From CAYLUN01 sp964386865 (GTDB lineage Bacteria > Verrucomicrobiota > Kiritimatiellia > RFP12 > UBA1067): DNA of 64,000 bases. Positions 10,301 through 17,887 of this stretch are shown piece by piece (position 1 is the first letter of the stretch; every line of letters begins with the position of its first letter). Under the pieces are notes generated by a model. That model was given only the letters and a program-made list of their open reading frames with translations. It did no database searches and was not told the DNA's origin. The translations under genes were made by a program, and so were the position numbers. Where the stretch lies: assembly GCA_964386865.1 (NCBI GenBank), contig CAYLUN010000019.1:20015-84014 (forward strand). Direction: 5' to 3'.

Positions 10301-11968
10301 AACGTCAGCGTCACCGCCGGGGCGAAGGTGGATGTGTTGTTCAACGGGCCGGGGAGCACGGTCAACCTCATCAGGACTTACTGGCGCACAGCGCATGCCT
10401 ATCCTTTACTGACGGCCGCCTCAATCGCGGGCACGCTGGCGCTCGGAACGCTCAGTCCCGACGCGGCGGGCCACTCCGCTGCGGCTTACGGCGACTTCTC
10501 GCTCCAGAGCGGCCCCACGAACGTCAGCCTGCTGTGGACGCCGCTCCCCGGCCTTCCCGACGTCGATGATCCCGCCGTTACGATCACCGCGCCGCAGGCA
10601 ACCCCCGTCGCAGTTCCCAGCCGCCTCACGGCGTTGCGGGTCTCAGCGGCGGTCACGGGCGGGCCGACAACCGTATTCGCGTGGTCGCAGGTCAGCGGTC
10701 CCGGAACCATCGCGTTTGACAGCGCCGCGTCCCCGGAGACCCTGGCGCGCTTCTCGGCCGACGGCACGTACGTGCTCCGCGCCGCGGCCAGCAACGCGCT
10801 GGGCGCGGCGAGCGCCGAGTTCACGGCGCTCGTGAATCCGCCCGCGGCTCTGACCTTCCGCCAGGGCGTCAGCGGCTACGCGCACGCGGCCACCTTCATC
10901 CGCGGCGACTCGACGAACTGGAACTCCGGCGCGCGCGACCAGTTGCTTGTCGGCCGCAACAACGGCGGCCTGCGTGCGCTGTTCGCCTTCGACCTCGCCG
11001 CCATTCCAGCCGAAGCGAGCGTGCAGAGCGCGTCGCTGGACCTGTGGACGGCCGCGTCCGGTTCGGGCACGCTGCTCGACACGCTCGGGCTGCACCGGCT
11101 GCTGACGACGTTCGTCGAAGGCACGGGCGACGGCAGCTCCGCCGCGAACGGCGCAGGCAGCGGCGCGGACTGGGCCACGCGCACGGGAAGCCCGGCCGCG
11201 CCGTGGGCCACGCCCGGCGGCGCGCCCGGCGCGGACTACGAGGCCGCGCCTCTCGCGACCCTCGCGGGCTTCAACCCGAGCAGTACACCCACGGGCACGC
11301 AGTTTACGTTCGGGCCGACTGCGGAGCTGACCGCCGCCGCCGTCGGCGCCGTGGCGGCCGATCAGCCTCTCGGCTTGTTACTGCGCATGACGAACGACCT
11401 CGCGGGCGGCAGCATCTTCGCGCGTCTCGCCTCGGACGACAACGGGACGCTCGCCCGGCGGCCGCAGTTGAACGTGGCGCTGGCGTATCCGACGGCACCC
11501 GGCGTCTGGGCCGGACCGGCACCATCCCCGTTTGCCGGAATCGCCGCTAGCCTCGCCGGCAGCGTCACCAACGCCTCGTCCGCGCGGTGGTCTGTGGTCA
11601 GCGGGCCGGGTGCCGTTCTGTTCGGCGACGCGGCCTCGCCCGCGACGAGCGCGGCGTTCAGCCAGCCCGGCGGCTACGCCCTGCGGCTGACCGCCAGCAA
11701 CGCGCTGGCCCAGACGTCCGCCGATCTGGCGGTCACCGTCGCGCCCGCCGTGCCGCCGCAGCTCGGCGCGTTCGCGCTCAGCAACGGCCAGTGCTGGCTC
11801 CGGTTCAGCGGTGTGACGGGCCTGACCTACTCCGTGCAGGCCTCCTCGAATCTCGCCTCGTGGTCCACGATCTTCGTGACCAACCCGGCCGCGCTGCCGC
11901 TCCTCTGGTCCGACCCGGACGCAGCGGCGCACCGGGTGCGCTTCTACCGCGTCCTGCTCGGCGAATGA
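7367..11968 (+). CDS. Giant secreted multidomain GH16 glycoside hydrolase with adhesin modules
   Basis: 1533 residues. Order: signal peptide (to about residue 34); FN3-like module (40-122); golvesin/xanthan-lyase-binding-like module (125-265); GH16 catalytic module (275-505) with E381-I-D383-A-P-E386, matching the ExDxxE signature of GH16 enzymes that carry the beta-bulge; autotransporter-associated beta-strand repeats (510-1050); a PKD/Ig-like module; a DNRLRE module (about 1163-1365); another Ig-like module; and a C-terminal domain ending YRVLLGE, also found at the end of the GH42-like protein at 41.8-45.3 kb. GH16 includes beta-glucanases, galactanases, agarases and carrageenases, and the substrate cannot be read from the motif. 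With GH127 and GH51 upstream, an arabinogalactan-like glycan is one possibility. An alternative GTG start lies at 7409. Confidence 0.88.
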   Translation: MESIRYELHRVRRGVTRLLPFLALCLACAPARAQPAPPAWIAPAPAEAPARVALTWAAVSNAVSYTVKRSAAPGGPHAPLGSVTSNAFTDATASPSQTCYYAVSTVDATGESVGLREVAASPGVIVDNSDASGVASTGSWLVSALPGYYGANSVYATSTASNAPTATFTFTPALPFTGNYDIYLRWTAHANRSSDTPVDIALPDGTNTVSVDQTQNGGTWMPLGTFACEAGSSASVTVRNNTGLAGKNVSADAVQFVPHLTPCAPASDRPGDYTLLSLEDDFDGSNVNAAVWGTFMGRSSYSVSGGKLHLTLRYKGAVPLTNATLGELESEANWADGGIVADHAQKFGYHEARLRLPQLPARGVDTAYWHAATDELLSGYEIDAPEFFNKDTDGSSNKYGFGVWDHIDGARTWDYSRNYSTLGDVTRYVTVGLEWRTDNSTVVYLNGVKVYTAPSSGMNDTESILPANVILSTKVLDWLHPNAALDGAEALWDYARYYQKPGWLGAADGVWSNTANWGADGLPVPGFAAVFNVPSTPAAVTVNATQDLQSVFFDNASLPAHLFGGLGVLRLGAGKSGDASATHGGIVVNTNVRSNQTFNTALIGLSNLQFANLSRAAGVTLFLNGPITGSGSPHDVDFITTVNAIVLGQPLGAGLRHVSKAGDYNLTLPTNSQHTGETRIARGPVSIDALSSLGISAQAALVFRPRYKHSDAYRPRLTYRGAAAVSEHPIILSNWQADGVLDASGSGPLTWAGSISIGPYELGSTHALTTQGTFTLGGTNTQDNVFAADLTDAGATVTNGAEIAEATLKLTKANSGTWVLAGSNTIKAAVSVTGGKLVVGQGLLGSLDAPGVSVSGGAEFVLAREDDVTFGVPVSGSGALRKRGAGTLTLSGAHAPAGGTSVDAGTLALIGSITGSVTVASSATLTGTGEIVGGTTVYGALTAAPLRFKGALALKSSGRLLCPFAGNSGSALGLLAASNVSVTAGAKVDVLFNGPGSTVNLIRTYWRTAHAYPLLTAASIAGTLALGTLSPDAAGHSAAAYGDFSLQSGPTNVSLLWTPLPGLPDVDDPAVTITAPQATPVAVPSRLTALRVSAAVTGGPTTVFAWSQVSGPGTIAFDSAASPETLARFSADGTYVLRAAASNALGAASAEFTALVNPPAALTFRQGVSGYAHAATFIRGDSTNWNSGARDQLLVGRNNGGLRALFAFDLAAIPAEASVQSASLDLWTAASGSGTLLDTLGLHRLLTTFVEGTGDGSSAANGAGSGADWATRTGSPAAPWATPGGAPGADYEAAPLATLAGFNPSSTPTGTQFTFGPTAELTAAAVGAVAADQPLGLLLRMTNDLAGGSIFARLASDDNGTLARRPQLNVALAYPTAPGVWAGPAPSPFAGIAASLAGSVTNASSARWSVVSGPGAVLFGDAASPATSAAFSQPGGYALRLTASNALAQTSADLAVTVAPAVPPQLGAFALSNGQCWLRFSGVTGLTYSVQASSNLASWSTIFVTNPAALPLLWSDPDAAAHRVRFYRVLLGE

Positions 11969-11993
11969 GCACGGCGTTACGGCGCGAGGCGAA

Positions 11994-12015
11994 GGGGCGC
12001 GGCAGCGGACGCCCC
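11994..12015. terminator. Hairpin between convergent genes
   Basis: GGGGCG (11994-11999) and CGCCCC (12010-12015) form a perfect 6-bp stem with a 10-base loop, in the 54-bp gap between the converging GH16 and channel genes. There is no T-run, so a bidirectional termination role is a guess from position. Confidence 0.35.
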
Positions 12016-12022
12016 GGCGCAC

Positions 12023-12865
12023 CTAGACGTCTTTGCCCTTGGCGAGCAGGAGGAGCTGACGGATGCGGTTGGGGTGCAGCATCAGGATGCAGACGCCGCC
12101 CAGGGCGTTGCCGAGCGTGACAGGAATGAGGTTCCACGCGATCGACAGGTGCTCCGCCAAACAGGCCTGCTTGGCGAGAAGCCCCGCCGGAATCAGGTAC
12201 ATGTTCGCCACGCAGTGCTCGTAGCCTGAGGCGACGAAGGCCATGATGGGCAGGATGCAGCAGGCGATCTTGGAGATGATGTCCTTCGAGATGCTCGACA
12301 TGATCAGCGCGAGAATCACAAGCATATTGCAGAGGATGCCCCGGCAAAAGGCCTCGCCAAACTTCAGCCCCAGCTTGGCCTGCGCCACCGTAGCAGCATA
12401 CGCGCCCACCTCGGTTGCCGCGCCGTGCCGCGCCAGCAGCCCGGACGCGTGCACGAGCGCGACCAGCAGCAGCGCCCCGGCCAAGTTGCCGAGGAAGACC
12501 ACCGCCCAGTTCTGAAGGATCCGGGCGATAGGCACGCGGCCCGTCAGCGCCGCGACCACCATGATGATGTTGCCGGTGACCAGCTCCGCGCCCGCCACGA
12601 CGACCAGCACGAGCCCCACGCCGAAGACCGCGCCGCTGACGATCTTCCCGAGCCCCGCCTGCATCGCCACGAGGAACAGGTGGGAGCCTACGCCGATATA
12701 GAGGCCGGCCAGCAGGCCCAGCAGCAAAAGCTGCCACGGCTCGGTGTTCGCCTTCTTGATGCCGAGCAACGAAATCGCCTGCGTCGCCTGTTTGTAGGAG
12801 AGCGAGGGCTCATACGGGGCGTCGGCGCCCCCTGTCTTCTTAGCGGCAGTCGTGTCGGATTTCAT
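12023..12865 (-). CDS. Formate/nitrite transporter (FNT/FocA-NirC) family channel
   Basis: 280 residues from the ATG at 12865; an upstream in-frame ATG at 12928 would add 21 residues unlike the family. Six hydrophobic segments are visible. Family signatures are present: AGAELVTGN, NWAVVFLGNLAGALL, and GYEHCVANM in the second half, which holds the central histidine used by FNT channels in anion permeation. The product is an inner-membrane pentameric channel for formate, nitrite, hydrosulfide or similar small anions; the substrate cannot be told from sequence. In a fermenting anaerobe formate export is the simplest role. It stands alone on the minus strand, with no pfl or nitrite reductase genes nearby. 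Confidence 0.9.
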   Translation of the reverse strand: MKSDTTAAKKTGGADAPYEPSLSYKQATQAISLLGIKKANTEPWQLLLLGLLAGLYIGVGSHLFLVAMQAGLGKIVSGAVFGVGLVLVVVAGAELVTGNIIMVVAALTGRVPIARILQNWAVVFLGNLAGALLLVALVHASGLLARHGAATEVGAYAATVAQAKLGLKFGEAFCRGILCNMLVILALIMSSISKDIISKIACCILPIMAFVASGYEHCVANMYLIPAGLLAKQACLAEHLSIAWNLIPVTLGNALGGVCILMLHPNRIRQLLLLAKGKDV

Positions 12866-13103
12866 GGCGAGCAGTGTCACAAAATGGCGGGATGGCGTCA
12901 AGCGCCGGCGGATCGGTGTGCTTGACATCTTGTCTCAGCTTTTGGCAAGCTTCTGCTATGAAGTGGGCGTGCCTTATCGGTTCAGGCATGAGTCCGGCCT
13001 GCGCGGGCCGGTGCCGGTCGAGAAGACCAACCCGCAAGCCGCTGCTGACCTTGGCCGGGCCGACGCGGTGTGGGCGCTGCGCCCGTTCAGCCGGAGGCTA
13101 ATG

Positions 13104-13346
13104 ATGAAAGACGATGACGATCTCGATACGATTCCGGATGAGCCCAAGACTGGTAGAGAGAGGCTGGCCGAGGAGTTGGCCGACAACGATAATAACAAGC
13201 GGCGTTCCGGGAGCGAGGCCCGGTTCGAAGGGTTTAGCCAGCGGCGCCAGAACTTTCTCGATTTGCACGGGAACGGGGGGGCTGGGGGGCCGGGCGGGCC
13301 AAGGCCCAACACGCGTTCGGCGGATCCGTCCAGACCGACGACGTGA
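13104..13346 (+). CDS. Small acidic/basic hypothetical protein
   Basis: 80 residues from the ATG at 13104, chosen because GGAGG (13093-13097) sits six bases upstream; the overlapping ATG at 13101 is also possible. The N-terminus is strongly acidic (MKDDDDLDTIPDEP), the middle is charged (KTGRERLAEELADNDNNKRR), and the C-terminus is Gly/Pro-rich and probably disordered. There is no signal peptide or membrane segment. The family is not recognised. It lies alone between the divergent channel gene and the convergent HAD gene. The good RBS supports expression, but spurious open frames are common in this GC-rich DNA. Confidence 0.45.
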   Translation: MKDDDDLDTIPDEPKTGRERLAEELADNDNNKRRSGSEARFEGFSQRRQNFLDLHGNGGAGGPGGPRPNTRSADPSRPTT

Positions 13347-13377
13347 GGCTGCCGCCCGGGATGGAACCGGCTGTGGG

Positions 13378-14048
13378 TCAGCTGCCGGCCCGCACGCGGC
13401 GGCGGAAAGACTCGACGGAGAAGTCCGCGAGGTCGGTCAGAATCCAGTCGGCCGGCGAGATGTCCTGCGGGTGGGCGCAGGGGCGGGACAGGGCCACGCA
13501 CCACATGCCGGCGGCCTTGGCCGCGGCGACGCCTGCGCCCGAGTCCTCGAACACGAGGCAGCGCTCGGGCGGCACGCCCAGCCGCTGGGCCCCGAGCAGA
13601 AAGCCGGCGGGGGAGGGCTTGCCGGGCGCGTAGTCCTCCGCGCCGAGCACGAAGCGCACGGCAGACGCCGCGTCGAGCAGGCGCACGGCCTCCTCGACGT
13701 CCGCGTGCGGCGAGCCCGAGACGATGATCACGGGGTGGCTCTCGGCCAGCTTTTTGAGCAGGGCGGAGGAGGAGTGGATGACCACGCTGTCGCCCTGCTC
13801 GCGCAGGCGCAGATACACTTCGCGCAGGCCCTCCGCCATCGTGTGCGAGGCGGTCGCGGAAAGCGTGGGAAAGCGAGAGGTGATGTCGCGGTAGATGTCC
13901 ATCCACGACCGCCCGAAAACCATGTGTAGGAGCGCGTCCTTCGAGCACTCGCAGCGTCGCTCGGCAAGGTAGACGCGCATGGCCTCGGCCCAGAGCAGCT
14001 CTGTGTCGACCAGCGTGCCGTCGAGATCGAAGATGAAGGCGTCAATCG

Positions 14049-14052
<4 letters not shown>
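13378..14052 (-). CDS. HAD-superfamily hydrolase, beta-phosphoglucomutase/phosphatase-like
   Basis: 224 residues, cytoplasmic. Motif I is FIFDLDGTLVDT with D9 and D11 (nucleophile and acid/base), motif II is VIIVSGSPH, motif III includes the lysine of GKPSPAGF, and motif IV is LVFEDSGAG. An alpha-helical cap (subclass I) lies between motifs I and II. This is the architecture of beta-phosphoglucomutase, phosphoglycolate phosphatase and small sugar-phosphate phosphatases; the substrate cannot be assigned. The start codon overlaps the stop of the upstream ychJ-like gene by 4 nt, so the two form a translationally coupled pair. Confidence 0.88.
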
Positions 14053-14555
<503 letters not shown>

Positions 14556-14620
14556 GTATCCACATCCTCCGATCACTGGGTGCCGCGCAAAAGGTACGGG
14601 TCTCCGGCACGAATGCGCTT

Positions 14621-14649
14621 ACTTTACAGAAAGCCGCCGCTCGCCGCAA
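14621..14649 (-). promoter_or_regulatory. Putative sigma70-type promoter for the ychJ-HAD pair
   Basis: Read on the minus strand: TTGCGG (14649-14644), a 17-base spacer, then TAAAGT (14626-14621), about 65 bases before the ychJ-like start codon. Confidence 0.4.
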
Positions 14650-14650
14650 T

Positions 14651-14700
14651 GCCGAAAAGGGCAAAGTCGGGCCAACAAACTCTTGACTTGCCTTTTCGGC
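14651..14700. promoter_or_regulatory. Inverted repeat, possible operator in the divergent promoter region
   Basis: GCCGAAAAGGGCAAA (14651-14665) is nearly the reverse complement of CTTGCC-TTTTCGGC (14687-14700), with one base missing. The right arm overlaps the -35 region of the plus-strand promoter, and the left arm abuts the minus-strand promoter. That placement suits a repressor or activator site controlling one or both directions. Confidence 0.45.
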
Positions 14701-14715
14701 CCACACCAATAATAT
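14688..14715 (+). promoter_or_regulatory. Putative sigma70-type promoter for the secreted repeat protein at 14777
   Basis: TTGCCT (14688-14693), a 16-base spacer, then TAATAT (14710-14715), in an AT-rich patch that stands out from the surrounding GC-rich DNA. An alternative -35, TTGACT at 14683, would have a 21-base spacer. Confidence 0.5.
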
Positions 14716-14776
14716 ACGTATACAAGGATTTCAGGCTGTGTGCCAATTCGGAACGGAGTCATGCCGGGAGGTCGCC

Positions 14777-16993
14777 ATGGCGTTAAAGCGTGCGGTCATG
14801 TGTGCGGCGGTGGTCGGCGCGGCGTGTGCGGCCAAGGCTCAGGTGATCCAGTGGAATTTCGGGACGACGGCGGTGTCCGCTGCGCCGTCGACTGACACGG
14901 TCGCCAGCGTGTCGGGCGGGGAGGTTACGAACGGGAACTGCTACGGATCAGCGGCGACGATCAGCAGCACCTCCGCATCGAGCGGGTATGCGGGGGCCTC
15001 GGGGACTTATAACGCCTGCGTGGTCGCCCGCTCGAACGCGTTGAATACGGCTTCAGGCGGGTCGGGCTACTTTCAGTTCGTTCTGACGCCTCAGGCCGGC
15101 CATACGCTGAGCGTGACGAACCTAAGCTTCGGCTCCCGGTGTACAGCCACAGGCCCCCTGGCGTACTGTGTGCGCAGCAGCCTCGACGGCTACGGGGCTG
15201 ATCTGGCGGCAGGTGCCCTCACAAACACCGGCGTCTGGGCGCTCAAAGAGGTCTCGCTGTCGGCGACGTCGGCGGTTGCGGGCGCGGCGGTGACGTTCCG
15301 CCTCTACGGCTACCATGGAACCAGCTCGCCGGCGTCGGGCTCGGCCAACTGGCGTATCGACGACCTGACCGTGGCGGCGAACGCGCAGTCGGCCGCGGTG
15401 GCCACGCCGCCTGGCCTCGAGCAGGTTGCGCCGCAGAGCGTGCGTGCGGGGAACACGCTGGCTTTCAGCCTGGACGTCACGCCGACGGACGGCGACCCGG
15501 TCACGTACACCAACGCGACAGCCTCGGCCGGCGTGACGGGCGCGTGGTCGCTGGAGGCAGGGATCTTCAGTTACACGCCAGCCGACGCGGACGTCGGCGC
15601 GCGATCCTTCACCTTCGACGTGGCGGACAAGGACGGCACGAACGCGATGACCGCGGCGGTGACCGTGCGGCGGCGGCAGGTCGAGGCTGTGCGGCTGACA
15701 ACGGCCACGGGAAGCTATGCGCAGGATTTCGACGCGCTGGCCTCCACGGGCGACGCGAACGAGTGGGACAACGCGGCCCTGCCGTTCGGCGGGTGGTATG
15801 CGTACGCCGCCGCCGCGGTGACGGCCTACCGCTCCGGCACGGGCAGCGACACGTCCGGCGGGCTCTATTCCTTCGGCGCCTCGCCGTCGAGCGGCGACCG
15901 CGCCCTCGGCTCGCTGGCGTCAGCGGGCAACGACTACCGCTACGGCGTGGCCTTTACGAACGAGACCGGCCAGGCGCTCACGAACCTGACGGTCGGCTTC
16001 ACGGCGGAGCAGTGGCGCGTGGGGGCGAGCGCGTCGACGAACACCCTGGCCTTCGACATCTGCGTGACCAACCGCGTGCTGCCGCTGACGCAGGGCGTGT
16101 GGCGGCGCGTGCGACTCCTCTGTTTCGACTCGCCCGCCGTGACGAACGCGACCCAGGCGGCGGGTGCGGCCTACCGGTCGGCGGCCCGGTCGGCGACTTT
16201 CCAGCGGCCGGTTCCAGCCGGGGCGGTGGTACTGCTGCGCTGGAGCGACCTGGACGACGCGGGCAATGACCACGCGCTCGGCATCGACGACGTGTCGGTG
16301 ACGTGGGCGACGGGAATGCCGCCGGATGCGATACCGGTGGGCTGGGCCGGCGTGGCGGAGAATTTCGACGACCTGGGCGCGTCAGCGGCCGCCGAACTCC
16401 CCTGGCTGTGGCGGGTGGAAACGCGCAGTGACGCGCCGCGCATGACCGGGCGCTACGCCGACGCTTCGGACCGTACGGCGAACGCGAACGCGGTGTTGAA
16501 CTTCACGTGGGCGGGCAGCTACAACTTCGCGTCGAGTGTGGCGGGCGATCAATCCGTGGGGGGGCTTGCGACCTCTAACGCGTCGCGGACCGTGACGCTT
16601 TTCGGCAGGTTCCGCAACGCCACCGGCCACGCGCTGCGCCGCGTGGAGGTCGCGTACGCCGTCGAGAAGTACCGCAACGGGCTGACGGGCTGCGCGGTGC
16701 GCCTGCTGTCTTCAACGGACGGCGAGACTTGGGCGGAGGCGGGCGAGCCGACCGCCTTCGCGGCGGATGCCGATACGAACGGCTATGCAGCTGACGCGCG
16801 TCCGGGTGCGTCGGTCGCCGCATGGCGGACTGCGGCGCTGGCCGCTCCTCGGGCCGCCGGCGAGGTCTTCTATTTGGCCTGGCAGATTTCGGCCACCGAG
16901 GGCGAAAGCACGGCTGACGCGCAGGCGCTCGGCGTGGACGACATACGCGTCACGCCCGCCCATCCGCACGGAAGCGCCGTGCTGCTGTACTGA
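14777..16993 (+). CDS. Secreted multidomain protein, Ig-like module plus paired jelly-roll-like modules
   Basis: 738 residues from the ATG at 14777, which has GGGAGG six bases upstream and begins a signal peptide (MALKRAVMCAAVVGAACAAKAQ). Then come a beta-sandwich region ending WRIDDLTVAA, a putative Ig/cadherin-like module (PPGLEQVAPQSVRAG...FTFDVADKDGTNAMTAAVTV, about residues 205-300), and two similar ~230-residue beta-sandwich modules. Each of those ends with a DD motif (LGIDDVSVTWA and LGVDDIRVTPA). The frame closes with HGSAVLLY. This could be a true C-terminus, since it resembles the G-[TS]-x-[IV] tails elsewhere in the window, or the result of a frameshift, because matching repeat sequence continues in another frame just downstream. 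The function is not known; it is probably surface-associated. Confidence 0.75.
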   Translation: MALKRAVMCAAVVGAACAAKAQVIQWNFGTTAVSAAPSTDTVASVSGGEVTNGNCYGSAATISSTSASSGYAGASGTYNACVVARSNALNTASGGSGYFQFVLTPQAGHTLSVTNLSFGSRCTATGPLAYCVRSSLDGYGADLAAGALTNTGVWALKEVSLSATSAVAGAAVTFRLYGYHGTSSPASGSANWRIDDLTVAANAQSAAVATPPGLEQVAPQSVRAGNTLAFSLDVTPTDGDPVTYTNATASAGVTGAWSLEAGIFSYTPADADVGARSFTFDVADKDGTNAMTAAVTVRRRQVEAVRLTTATGSYAQDFDALASTGDANEWDNAALPFGGWYAYAAAAVTAYRSGTGSDTSGGLYSFGASPSSGDRALGSLASAGNDYRYGVAFTNETGQALTNLTVGFTAEQWRVGASASTNTLAFDICVTNRVLPLTQGVWRRVRLLCFDSPAVTNATQAAGAAYRSAARSATFQRPVPAGAVVLLRWSDLDDAGNDHALGIDDVSVTWATGMPPDAIPVGWAGVAENFDDLGASAAAELPWLWRVETRSDAPRMTGRYADASDRTANANAVLNFTWAGSYNFASSVAGDQSVGGLATSNASRTVTLFGRFRNATGHALRRVEVAYAVEKYRNGLTGCAVRLLSSTDGETWAEAGEPTAFAADADTNGYAADARPGASVAAWRTAALAAPRAAGEVFYLAWQISATEGESTADAQALGVDDIRVTPAHPHGSAVLLY

Positions 16994-16994
16994 C

Positions 16995-17687
16995 GCGCAG
17001 CAGGCGGGGGTGTCCGCCAACGGCTTGTACGTGGACTCCGCCGGGTACACCATCGCGACCTCGCGCGGCCTGCCGGACGCCGACGGCGAACACGGCAAGC
17101 TGGGCAAGCGTGGCCAGGGCAAGTTCACGCTGAACGTCAACGCGACCTTCACGGGGCCGGTCGTGGTGGAGGGGGGCGAACTCGCTCTCGGCGCGAGCGG
17201 CCTGATCACCTTGGCAGGCGGCTGCGAGATCGACGGCGGGGCGCTGCTCAACCTGTCGGCCCGCAGCTTGGACTTCACGCTGCCCGCAGGCACGGTCTCG
17301 CGCGTGGACGGCGAGCTGCGGCTGGCGTCCGCCAAGACGCTGACGGTGGCCAGCGGAGCGACGCTGGGCGGCACCGGCACGGTCGGCCGCGTGGTCTTCG
17401 AGTCCGGCGCGGCGCTGTCGCGGCGCGCGTCCGACGGCGCGGCGCTGCTGACCGCGGCGGAGTGCGTGATCCCGGCGGGCGCGACGCTCGCGCTCAGCGG
17501 CTACACGGCCGAGGAGCTGCGGCAGGGCGTTCAGGTCGTGGCGGCCGGGACGCTCAGCGTGGCGGGCGGGCACACGGTGGCGGTCACGCTTGACGGCGTG
17601 CCGCAGGCGTCGGTGGCGCTGCGCGTTTCGGGCGGCGTTCTGACCGCGATGCTTTTCAACCCCGGCACGCTGATCAGCGTGCAGTAG
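16995..17687 (+). pseudogene. Out-of-frame C-terminal remnant of a beta-strand-repeat adhesin
   Basis: About 230 codons without a credible start of their own, in a different frame from the gene that stops at 16993. The sequence is typical of autotransporter-associated repeats (LGKRGQGKFTLNVNATFTG, VEGGELALGASG, VASGATLGGTGTVG). It ends LFNPGTLISVQ, the same tail as the 26-30 kb adhesin (PGTLIMVQ). The preceding gene may have lost or gained a base around 16975-16991, splitting one protein in two, or this may be the end of a separate gene whose front was deleted. There is a run of five G at 17006-17010 near the junction but after the stop, so it alone would not repair the frame. Confidence 0.6.
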
Positions 17688-17700
17688 GTGGATACGGGTA

Positions 17701-17757
17701 GGGGCGCTGCCCCTTGCTGACACGCCTTCAAGGGGAGGGACGCGCGTCTGAGCGTCC
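17701..17757. terminator. Cluster of short hairpins after the adhesin remnant
   Basis: Three stems are visible: GGGGC/GCCCC at 17701-17713, overlapping CCCCTTG/CAAGGGG at 17710-17735, and GGACGC/GCGTCC at 17738-17757. They directly follow the stop codon at 17687. No T-run follows, so the termination role is inferred from position. Confidence 0.35.
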
Positions 17758-17828
17758 TCTCTGCAACTGAATCGCGCGACCTCCTGTCGCTGATTTGACT
17801 TGCGCCGAGGGAGCCGGACGTGACACAA

Positions 17829-17887
17829 TTTTTATGAATGGAAATCGAATTTATATGTGGAAATGAACTTTTTGCTGGCGGAAAGCG
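17829..17887 (+). repeat. AT-rich triple repeat with 20-bp period (copy A)
   Basis: T-rich blocks begin at 17829, 17850 and 17869, each followed by an ATG/CTG-G and GGAAA pattern, giving a roughly 20-base period. The stretch aligns without gaps to 25810-25868 (copy B). Shared islands include TTTTTA, TGTG-AAA and TTTTTGC-TG--GAAA. It covers the apparent 5' end of the cytochrome ORF, so that gene may really start at the GTG at 17892. Confidence 0.6.

Noticed and set aside
7367..11968. Classical type V autotransporter
   Set aside because: The repeats are of the autotransporter-associated type, but no C-terminal beta-barrel is visible; the protein ends in a short YRVLLGE domain.
12922..12962. 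TTGACA as -35 of a plus-strand promoter for the small ORF at 13104
   Set aside because: No acceptable -10 box at 16-18 bases; the nearest TATGAA is 29 bases away.
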